From NCBI GenBank assembly GCA_030425745.1, contig JAUHZW010000056.1:1-10558 (forward strand): 10,558 nucleotides of DNA, read 5' to 3'. Numbering within the stretch: position 1 is the first letter of the stretch; the number at the start of each line of letters is the position of its first letter. This DNA is from Actinomycetes bacterium. GTDB lineage: Bacteria; Actinomycetota; Actinomycetes; S36-B12. A model generated the notes under the pieces. The model was not told the DNA's origin. It searched no databases and saw only the letters and a program-made list of their open reading frames with translations. Shown here one piece after another: positions 1-6,143 of this stretch. The position numbers and the translations under genes were made by a program.

Positions 1-38
1 GGACGGGAAGTGACCACTCGGACGGGAAGTGACCACTC
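1..38. repeat. 19-bp tandem duplication at window edge
   Basis: The unit GGACGGGAAGTGACCACTC occurs twice, perfectly and without a gap (1-19 and 20-38). It lies just beyond the 3' end of the minus-strand phosphatase gene. The unit contains the small inverted repeat AGTG-AC-CACT. Because the window begins exactly with the unit, more copies may lie to the left. No function can be assigned. Confidence 0.9.
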
Positions 39-54
39 GCGGAGGCGAGGGGTG

Positions 55-1578
55 TCAGTGGTGGCGGCAGGCGGCGATGACTGTGACGTCGTCACGGCGC
101 CAGTCCGCCGCACGGTGCCGCACCTGCGCCAGCAGCCGCGTGATGAGCTCCTTGGGGTTCTCCCGCAGGTGCCCGTCCATCCCGCGGATGAACTGCCCGA
201 CCGCCGCGGCCTCCAGCTCGTCCCCCTCCGCATTGCGCGACTCGACGAGGCCGTCCGTGAAGGCCACGACGACGTCACCGGGGGAGAAGAACCGCGTGCG
301 CACACCCCACTGCCCGCCCAGCGAGGAGATCAGCGGCCCGGTCGGCTCACACAGGGCAGCCTCCTTGTCGCGGGTCACGGTGATCGCCGGGTGGTGCCCG
401 GCATTGCACCACGTGATGGTGCCGGTCACACGGTTGAGGCTGATGACGATGGCCGTGGCGAAGTGCTCATCGTCGGCGACGGCATCCGCGGCCCGGGCCA
501 CCGCCACATCCAGGTCGGCTCCCTCCCGCAGGGCCGTGCGGAGCACCGCGCGGATCCGCAGGGCCGTGATCCCGGCCTGCGGGCCGTGCCCGGAGACATC
601 GGCCACCACCAGGGCGAGGCTGCCGTCCGGCCGAGCGATGGCATCCCACCAGTCGCCGGCCACGACCCCTTCGGCCGAGTGCGCGTAGCCCGCAAGCTCG
701 AATCCGGACACCTCCGGCACATCGGCGACTGCCAGTTCATCCTGCATCGCCGCCACCAGAGGAGCGTCCTGCATGAGTCCCTGGCGCGCGGACTCCGCGG
801 AGTCGAGCTCCTCGACGAGGCTGCGGCGCAGCTCCTCCGCGTCGTGCGCGACGTCCGCGATCTCGGGCGGTCCATGGTCGCGGATCGGAGTGGTGTGCCG
901 GTCGGTCCGAGTGGCTCGGGTCAGGTCGTCCCTGAGCAACGACAGCGGGACGAGCACCCACAGCTGCAGTCCCATGAAGAACAGCAGGAAGCCCAGCAGG
1001 ACGAGGACACCGACGACCAGCAGGGTGGTGCCAAGGGTGCGCGTGAATCCCGACAGCGCATCAGAGGCCTCGACCCAGCGGCGGTTGAGGGTGTCGTGCA
1101 GGGCGTTCGTGGACTCGACCATGGCGTCGTAGGCCGCCCACGCCTCGGGCGTGTTGGCCTGCTTGCGGGCCTTGACGGCCTTGCCCGCCTCCATGAGGCT
1201 GATCGCCGGCTCGGCGTCGGTCTTGATCCAGACCCGCTGGGCGGACGTCGCCGCGGCGACGAGGTCGGAGAGCTCGGTGTCGTCGGCCAGTGATCTGCGC
1301 AGGTCCTCGAGCAGCGTGGTCGCGCGCCCGATGGTCTGCCGGTAGGAGTCGAGGGACTCCGGGCGCTGCAGCATCAGGTAGTCCGCGAGGTCGCCGGACG
1401 CGTTCGACTGCTCGAGCCCGAGGTCGGCCGACTTGTCGACCGCGGGGGAGATCGTGCCGATGAGGGCGCTGTTGGTCACCGCGGTCGCCGCGTACTGGAC
1501 CAGAACGATGGCTCCCATGACCGCGAGCGCCGCCAGGGCCACGCCGGCGGCCACGAAGGCACGGTTCCGCAAGGTCAC
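55..1578 (-). CDS. Membrane-anchored PP2C-family serine/threonine phosphatase (CHASE3-like sensor, HAMP, SpoIIE/RsbU-type domain)
   Basis: 507 aa. A short N-terminus leads into a membrane helix (about residues 8-28). An extracytoplasmic, mainly helical segment follows (about 30-180, CHASE3-like), then a second helix (about 184-208), a HAMP linker (about 205-258, with the PPE motif near 237-239) and a SpoIIE-type phosphatase domain (about 290-505). The metal-binding motifs are intact: GDWWD (308-312), DVSGHG (327-332), AGHHP (393-397), TDGLVES (441-447) and DDVT (496-499). It is therefore probably an active Mn/Mg-dependent phosphatase. In this family the usual substrates are phosphorylated anti-sigma-factor antagonists; none is visible nearby, so the target is unknown. 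The GTG start is the first possible one after an in-frame TAA (1597-1599), and it places the first helix correctly. No Shine-Dalgarno precedes it. The gene diverges from cydA and shares its intergenic region. The CHASE3 assignment is by topology only; the phosphatase call is firm. Confidence 0.92.
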   Translation of the reverse strand: MTLRNRAFVAAGVALAALAVMGAIVLVQYAATAVTNSALIGTISPAVDKSADLGLEQSNASGDLADYLMLQRPESLDSYRQTIGRATTLLEDLRRSLADDTELSDLVAAATSAQRVWIKTDAEPAISLMEAGKAVKARKQANTPEAWAAYDAMVESTNALHDTLNRRWVEASDALSGFTRTLGTTLLVVGVLVLLGFLLFFMGLQLWVLVPLSLLRDDLTRATRTDRHTTPIRDHGPPEIADVAHDAEELRRSLVEELDSAESARQGLMQDAPLVAAMQDELAVADVPEVSGFELAGYAHSAEGVVAGDWWDAIARPDGSLALVVADVSGHGPQAGITALRIRAVLRTALREGADLDVAVARAADAVADDEHFATAIVISLNRVTGTITWCNAGHHPAITVTRDKEAALCEPTGPLISSLGGQWGVRTRFFSPGDVVVAFTDGLVESRNAEGDELEAAAVGQFIRGMDGHLRENPKELITRLLAQVRHRAADWRRDDVTVIAACRHH

Positions 1579-1585
1579 GCCCGGA

Positions 1586-1591
1586 AGGGTA
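1586..1591 (-). promoter_or_regulatory. Possible leaderless -10 element (TACCCT) for the phosphatase
   Basis: Read on the minus strand, TACCCT matches the actinobacterial -10 pattern TANNNT. It ends 7 nt before the GTG start codon, so transcription would begin at or next to the start codon. The absence of a Shine-Dalgarno upstream of the GTG fits a leaderless mRNA. No convincing -35 is seen. This is inferred from spacing and motif only. Confidence 0.4.
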
Positions 1592-1621
1592 GTGCCTTAC
1601 CTCGCACCGCCCGTCCGATTA

Positions 1622-1632
1622 CCGGATTCCGG
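1622..1632. promoter_or_regulatory. Short inverted repeat in the phosphatase-cydA intergenic region
   Basis: CCGGA-T-TCCGG is a perfect 5-bp inverted repeat with a 1-nt centre. It lies 12 bp to the left of the DosR-like core palindrome, on the phosphatase side. It could be an operator half of a composite control region, but such short GC-rich palindromes also occur by chance in this kind of DNA. Confidence 0.25.
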
Positions 1633-1641
1633 CCCGGTGAA

Positions 1642-1661
1642 CTGGGGACCAAAGTCCCGTT
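1642..1661. promoter_or_regulatory. DosR/DevR-box-like operator upstream of cydA
   Basis: CTGGGGACCAAAGTCCCGTT matches 16 of 20 positions of the mycobacterial DosR box TTSGGGACTWWAGTCCCSAA. The core GGGAC-N4-GTCCC is a perfect inverted repeat and the AAA centre fits WWA. Mismatches are at consensus positions 1, 9, 19 and 20. The site lies 144 bp upstream of the cydA ATG and 63 bp upstream of the divergent phosphatase start, so it could serve either gene. A second palindrome, CCCGT-T-ACGGG (1656-1666), overlaps its right half. DosR controls hypoxia and nitric oxide genes in mycobacteria, and a DosS/DosT-type kinase is encoded at 8990, which strengthens the call. Binding here is inferred, and no clear cydA -10 was found. 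Confidence 0.7.
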
Positions 1662-1750
1662 ACGGGCGGACTGAATCCGGGAAACGGGGCACACCTGCGC
1701 GGAAGAATCGGGAACTGGCAGACCTGTCCGCCGGCCCTGCCGCCAAGAAC

Positions 1751-1800
1751 GCGAACAACCGAACGACGCGAACAACCGAACGACGCGAAGAGCGAAGGAC
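1751..1800 (+). repeat. 17-bp tandem repeat in the T-free cydA leader
   Basis: GCGAACAACCGAACGAC occurs twice in perfect tandem (1751-1767 and 1768-1784). A decayed 16-bp third copy, GCGAAGAGCGAAGGAC (1785-1800), follows. The third copy carries the cydA Shine-Dalgarno (GAAGGA, 1794-1799, 6 nt before the ATG). The whole stretch 1739-1801 contains no T, so the transcript leader would be free of U and probably little structured. This may keep the ribosome binding site open; that role is inference. Confidence 0.85.
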
Positions 1801-1805
1801 GTGAG

Positions 1806-3224
1806 ATGGAAGCCCTGGACCTTGCCCGATGGCAATTCGGCATCACGACCGTGTACCACTTCCTGTTCGTCCCTCTGACTCTCGGCACCGTGTGGTTGGT
1901 CGCCGGGTTCCAGACGGCGTACTACCGCACCGGCAAGCTCAAGTACCTGCAGCTCACCAAGTTCTTCGGGAAGCTGTTCCTCATCAACTTCGCGATGGGC
2001 GTGGTGACCGGCATCGTGCAGGAGTTCCAGTTCGGCATGAACTGGAGCGAGTACTCCCGCTTCGTCGGCGACGTCTTCGGCGCCCCGCTGGCGATGGAGG
2101 GCCTGCTCGCCTTCTTCCTGGAGTCGACGTTCCTCGGCCTGTGGATCTTCGGCTGGGACCGCCTGCCGAAGAAGCTGCACCTGGCCACCATCTGGCTCGC
2201 CGCGGCCGGCACGATGCTCTCGGCCTACTTCATCCTCGCGGCGAACGCGTTCATGCAGCACCCGGTCGGCTTCGAGATCGACCCGGAGACCGGCCGCGCC
2301 GTGCTCAACGACATCGGCGCTGTGCTGTTCCAGAACACCGCCTACATCGCGTTCTTCCACACCATCGCGGCCTCCTTCCTCGTCAGCGGTGCTGGTGTGG
2401 CCGGCGTCGCGGCCTGGAAGGTCATGAAGAACAAGCAGGTCGATGTCTTCCGCCCGGCGATCAAGGTCGGAGCGTGGACGATCCTGGTCTCGGCCGTGTT
2501 CGTCTCCGTCAGCGGCGACATGGACATGAAGGTCATGGTCGAGCAGCAGCCGATGAAGGTCGCGGCCGCCGAGGCCATCTATGAGACGCAGGACCAGGCC
2601 CCGTTCAGCGTGCTGAGCATCGGCGATGTGTCCGGCGATGAGGCGACCGACGTCATCGCAATCCCGGGCCTGCTGTCCTGGCTCGCGACCGGCGACTTCA
2701 ATGCGCCGGTGCAGGGCATCAACGATCTGCAGCAGCAGTACCTCGAGGAGTACCCGCAGTACGGACCGGACATGAACTACGTGCCGTACGTGCCGGTCAC
2801 CTACTGGGGCTTCCGCCTCATGATCGGCCTGGGCATGATCGCGGCGCTCTACGCCCTGTGGGTCCTGTGGGCCTTCCGCGGCGGACGCACACCACGGAGT
2901 CGATTCGCATCCATCGCCAGTGCATCCATCGTCCTGTTCCCGCTGCTGGGCATCTCGGCCGGCTGGATCTTCACCGAGATGGGTCGCCAGCCCTGGATCG
3001 TCTTCGGTGAGCAGATCACTGCGGACGGCGTCTCCCCGCTGGTCGGCGCGGGGGAGGTGTGGCTGACGATGATCGGCTTCACCCTCGTCTACGCCGTGCT
3101 GGCCGTCATCGAAGTGGGCCTGCTGCTGAAGTACATCAAGGCAGGTGCCCCCGAGGTCGTCGTCGAGGATCCGTACGCGGAGGCCAAGAAGGACGACGAC
3201 AAGCAGCTCTACTTCGCGTACTGA
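1806..3224 (+). CDS. cydA: Cytochrome bd quinol oxidase subunit I (CydA)
   Basis: 472 aa multi-pass membrane protein. Together with CydB it oxidises quinol and reduces oxygen to water at high affinity. Family residues are in place when matched to E. coli CydA: H18 (H19, heme b595 ligand), E98 and E106 (E99, E107), H185 (H186) and M339 within FRLM (M393) for heme b558, K251 and E256 (K252, E257) of the quinol-binding Q-loop, and GRQPW at 393-397. It is about 50 residues shorter than the 522-aa E. coli protein because the Q-loop is the short type common in Gram-positive bacteria. The ATG is preceded by GAAGGA at 6 nt spacing. cydB follows 26 bp after the stop, so cydAB is one transcription unit. 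The upstream DosR-like box suggests induction by low oxygen or nitric oxide. Confidence 0.98.
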   Translation: MEALDLARWQFGITTVYHFLFVPLTLGTVWLVAGFQTAYYRTGKLKYLQLTKFFGKLFLINFAMGVVTGIVQEFQFGMNWSEYSRFVGDVFGAPLAMEGLLAFFLESTFLGLWIFGWDRLPKKLHLATIWLAAAGTMLSAYFILAANAFMQHPVGFEIDPETGRAVLNDIGAVLFQNTAYIAFFHTIAASFLVSGAGVAGVAAWKVMKNKQVDVFRPAIKVGAWTILVSAVFVSVSGDMDMKVMVEQQPMKVAAAEAIYETQDQAPFSVLSIGDVSGDEATDVIAIPGLLSWLATGDFNAPVQGINDLQQQYLEEYPQYGPDMNYVPYVPVTYWGFRLMIGLGMIAALYALWVLWAFRGGRTPRSRFASIASASIVLFPLLGISAGWIFTEMGRQPWIVFGEQITADGVSPLVGAGEVWLTMIGFTLVYAVLAVIEVGLLLKYIKAGAPEVVVEDPYAEAKKDDDKQLYFAY

Positions 3225-3250
3225 TCCGGACTGAAGACTAAGGAAACGAC

Positions 3251-4330
3251 ATGGATCTCCAAACCATCTGGTTCATCCTCATCGCGGTCCTGTGGATCGG
3301 CTACTTCGTCCTCGACGGGTTCGACCTCGGCGTGGGCATGCTCCTGCCGGTCATCGGCAAGGACGACCTTCGTCGTCGCGTGATGATCAACTCCATCGCC
3401 ACCGTGTGGGACGGCAACGAGGTGTGGCTGCTCGTCGCCGGCGGCGCGACCTTCGCGGCCTTCCCGCTCTGGTACGCGACGATGTTCAGCGGCTACTACC
3501 TCGCGCTCTTCCTCGTGCTCTTCGGCCTCATCCTGCGCGGTGTCGCCTTCGAATACCGCGGCAAGCGCGATTCCGTCTCGTGGCGCAAGCGGTGGGACAT
3601 GGCGATCGTGGTGGGCTCGGCACTCCCGGCCCTGCTGTTCGGTGTGGCCTTCGGCAACGTCGTCGGCGGCTCTCCGATCGAGCCCCTCGCCACGTCGAAC
3701 CAGCCCGATCTGGCCGGTCAGCTGAACTACTCGGGCAACCTGCTCGACCTGCTCAACCCGTTCGCGCTGCTCATGGGTGTCATGACGCTCACGGTGTTCA
3801 TGGCCCACGGCGCTATCTTCCTGGCCCTCAAGACGTCCGGTGAGGTGCGCGAGGCATCACGCAAGGCCGCCCTGCGCATCGGCCTTGTTGCCGCGGTGGC
3901 CGCGGTCGGCGCGCTGCTCTGGTACCAGGCGTACTCCGGCAACGTGGCCTTCACGCTGCCGCTGGCCCTCCTCGCGGCGGTCGCCTGGCTCGCCGCTCTC
4001 GGCCTGACCCTGAAGGGCCGTGACGGCTGGGCGTTCGTGTTCAGCTCCGCGACGATCCTGCTCGCGGTGACGACACTGTTCGTCGGACTGTTCCCGAACG
4101 TCATGGTCAGCAGCATCGACACCGCCTACAACCTGACGATCACCAACGCGTCGAGCCAGCAGTACACGCTCACCGTCATGACGATCGTCGCGGTGATCAT
4201 GACCCCGATCGTGCTGCTGTACCAGGGCTGGACGTACTGGGTCTTCCGCAAGCGGATCAGCACCAGCATGATCCCGCCGCAGCCGGACGCCGGCCGCGCC
4301 GACGATCGGTTCGCCAGCGCGGGGCGCTGA
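3251..4330 (+). CDS. cydB: Cytochrome bd quinol oxidase subunit II (CydB)
   Basis: 359 aa, strongly hydrophobic, with the usual multi-helix CydB layout. The N-terminal block LDGFDLGVGML (21-31) and the block WDGNEVWL (53-60) are diagnostic. D25 and D54 correspond to E. coli D29 and D58; D58 is tied to the proton path to the hemes. A soluble loop near residues 140-160 separates helices, and a short charged tail follows the last helix. TAAGGAA (3239-3245) lies 5 nt before the ATG. The protein pairs with CydA to complete the oxidase. No CydX-like small subunit gene follows; the next feature is a strong hairpin at 4344-4380. The start and the assignment are both secure. Confidence 0.98.
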   Translation: MDLQTIWFILIAVLWIGYFVLDGFDLGVGMLLPVIGKDDLRRRVMINSIATVWDGNEVWLLVAGGATFAAFPLWYATMFSGYYLALFLVLFGLILRGVAFEYRGKRDSVSWRKRWDMAIVVGSALPALLFGVAFGNVVGGSPIEPLATSNQPDLAGQLNYSGNLLDLLNPFALLMGVMTLTVFMAHGAIFLALKTSGEVREASRKAALRIGLVAAVAAVGALLWYQAYSGNVAFTLPLALLAAVAWLAALGLTLKGRDGWAFVFSSATILLAVTTLFVGLFPNVMVSSIDTAYNLTITNASSQQYTLTVMTIVAVIMTPIVLLYQGWTYWVFRKRISTSMIPPQPDAGRADDRFASAGR

Positions 4331-4343
4331 TCGAACGCACTGT

Positions 4344-4380
4344 CACGTGGGGCCGTCCTGAATCGGGGCGGCCCCACGTG
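4344..4380 (+). terminator. 12-bp perfect hairpin between cydB and cydD
   Basis: CACGTGGGGCCG (4344-4355) is exactly complementary to CGGCCCCACGTG (4369-4380), with a 13-nt loop. The stem begins 14 nt after the cydB stop. There is no T-tract on either side, as is common for actinobacterial hairpin terminators. It could end or attenuate the cydAB transcript, lowering cydDC relative to cydAB, or protect the cydAB 3' end. cydD starts only 20 nt further on and no obvious new promoter is seen, so some read-through is likely. Confidence 0.6.
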
Positions 4381-4400
4381 CATGTCAGGATGAGCGCACC

Positions 4401-6143
4401 ATGAGACCCCTTGATCCTCGCCTGCTGCGATACGCCCGCAGCACCCGCGGATTCATCGGGATCGCCGTCGTCCTCGGCGTCCTCACCGCCCTCATCGTCA
4501 TCGCCCAGGCCCGCCTGCTCGCCGACGTCATCGTGCGCGTCAGCTCCGAGGGGGCGGGCTGGAGCGACGTCCGCGACACCGTGCTCCTGCTGGCCGCTGC
4601 CTTCGTCGCGCGGGCGCTCATCGCGTGGCTGTCCGAGATCGCTGCCGTGCGCGCCTCCGCGCGCGCCAAGCAGCAACTGCGATCCGCGACCCTGGAGCAC
4701 GTCCTCGCCCTCGGACCGACGGGGCCCGGAGCGACCGATCCGGGCGGGACAGCGGCCCTCGTCACCCGTGGCATCGACGCCCTCGACGGCTACTACGCCC
4801 GGTACCTGCCACAGCTCGTGCTCGCCGTGATCGTGCCGGTCGCGGTGCTGCTCACCGTCCTCGGTCAGGACGTCCTGTCCACGGTGATCATCGCGGTGAC
4901 CCTGCCGCTCATCCCGATCTTCATGGCGCTGATCGGCATGTACACCAAATCTCAGGTGGACCGGCAGTGGAAGACCCTCGGCGTCCTCTCCGGTCACTTC
5001 CTCGACCTCGTCTCGGGGCTGCCGACCCTCAAGGCCTTCGGCCGCGCGAAGTCCCAGGTGGAGGCCATCCGCGCTATCGGAGATCGATACCGCAGCACCA
5101 CCATGGGCGTGCTCCGGGTGTCGTTTCTGTCCTCGCTCGCCCTGGAGTTCCTCGCGACGATCTCCGTCGCCCTGGTCGCGGTATCGGTCGGTCTGCGGCT
5201 CGCCGAGGGACAGATCGTCTACGGGGTCGCGCTGTTCGTCCTCATCCTCGCCCCCGAGGCCTACCTGCCTCTGCGGCTCGTCGGACAGCACTTCCACGCG
5301 GCGGCCGAAGGGCTCGGCGCCGCTGATCGGATGTTCACGATCCTCGAGACCCCGGTGCCAGCGGGGGGCTCGACGGTGCTGCCGTCAGGCCCGGTCACCG
5401 TGCATGTCGAGGACCTCACCGTCGCCTACCCGGGCCGCGCCACCCCCGCGCTCGCCGGCGTTACCTTCACGGCGGCCCCCGGCACGGTCACCGCGATCGT
5501 CGGCGGTTCGGGCGGAGGCAAGTCGACGCTCCTCAGTGCCGTGCTCGGCTTCCTGACACCGACGGACGGCATACTGGGCGCCTCCGCCGGCGAGGAGACG
5601 TGCGACATCTCTGACCTCGAGATGGCCGCATGGCGCCGCCGCATCGCCTGGGTGCCGCAGCGCGCACACCTGCCGTCTCGCTCCCTGAGCGAGCGCCCGA
5701 CCATCGCCGATGCCGTGGGTCTCTCGGCCGGGGGCATCGCGGCGGACGAGGTCTGGGTTGCCCTGGATGAGGCCGGAGTGGGCGACGAGATCCGCGCCCT
5801 GCCGGACGGGCTCGACACCGCACTGGCCGCGGACGGCTCCGGTCTGTCGATCGGTCAGCTCCAGCGCCTGAGCCTGGCGCGGGCCCTGCTCGCCGACGCC
5901 GATGTCGTCCTTCTCGATGAGCCCACGGCGGCCCTCGACCCGGCGACCGAGTCGGCCGTCGTCGCTGCCATCACCCGACTGGCCGAACGCGGCCGCACGG
6001 TCATCGTCGTGGCGCATCGGCCCTCGCTGCTCGAGGCGGCCACCCAACTGGTGCGGGTGGAGGCCCCGGAGTCCGCCGACCCAGGTGCTGACTCCAAGGA
6101 GACCCCACCCATCGGTCACCAGATCCAGCGGGTGGGGTGGTGA
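4401..6143 (+). CDS. cydD: Heterodimeric ABC exporter subunit CydD, for cytochrome bd assembly
   Basis: 580 aa ABC exporter half-transporter: a transmembrane domain (about residues 15-310) followed by a nucleotide-binding domain (about 330-560). Walker A is GGSGGGKST (368-376), the signature is LSIGQ (482-486), Walker B ends in D506-E507 and the H-loop is VVAHR. The non-canonical signature resembles the LSVGQ of E. coli CydD and marks the D half. In E. coli, CydDC exports cysteine and glutathione and is needed for cytochrome bd heme assembly; more recent work proposes heme transport, so the substrate is left open. AGGATGAG (4387-4394) lies 6 nt before the ATG. The upstream ATGs at 4382 and 4390 run into stops after 3 and 4 codons. 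The gene overlaps cydC by 4 bp. Confidence 0.95.
   Translation: MRPLDPRLLRYARSTRGFIGIAVVLGVLTALIVIAQARLLADVIVRVSSEGAGWSDVRDTVLLLAAAFVARALIAWLSEIAAVRASARAKQQLRSATLEHVLALGPTGPGATDPGGTAALVTRGIDALDGYYARYLPQLVLAVIVPVAVLLTVLGQDVLSTVIIAVTLPLIPIFMALIGMYTKSQVDRQWKTLGVLSGHFLDLVSGLPTLKAFGRAKSQVEAIRAIGDRYRSTTMGVLRVSFLSSLALEFLATISVALVAVSVGLRLAEGQIVYGVALFVLILAPEAYLPLRLVGQHFHAAAEGLGAADRMFTILETPVPAGGSTVLPSGPVTVHVEDLTVAYPGRATPALAGVTFTAAPGTVTAIVGGSGGGKSTLLSAVLGFLTPTDGILGASAGEETCDISDLEMAAWRRRIAWVPQRAHLPSRSLSERPTIADAVGLSAGGIAADEVWVALDEAGVGDEIRALPDGLDTALAADGSGLSIGQLQRLSLARALLADADVVLLDEPTAALDPATESAVVAAITRLAERGRTVIVVAHRPSLLEAATQLVRVEAPESADPGADSKETPPIGHQIQRVGW

Noticed and set aside
10..1293. Long plus-strand open frame opposite the phosphatase
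   Set aside because: Its product is arginine/proline/glycine-rich with no family motif, and it is antisense to a gene with a complete set of PP2C motifs. Long shadow frames are normal in GC-rich DNA.
1579..1805. CRP-type (TGTGA-N6-TCACA) or Rex-type (TTGTG-N6-CACAA) site in the cydA upstream region
   Set aside because: No sequence with both arms was found by eye.
1575..2360. Minus-strand open frame across the cydA promoter and 5' half
   Set aside because: It lies opposite unmistakable CydA coding sequence, has a low-complexity charged product and would overlap the regulatory region.
4331..4400. A CydX-like small oxidase subunit gene after cydB
   Set aside because: The only frames here are three- and four-codon fragments, and the space is taken by a hairpin and the cydD ribosome binding site.
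4257..5297. Minus-strand 346-residue open frame opposite cydD
   Set aside because: Composition is dominated by Asp/Glu/Arg/Gly typical of reverse-strand shadows, and the sense strand encodes a conserved ABC exporter.
6137..6139. Upstream GTG as cydC start
   Set aside because: It is possible but adds only one residue. The GTG at 6140 gives the common 4-bp GTGA overlap with the cydD stop.
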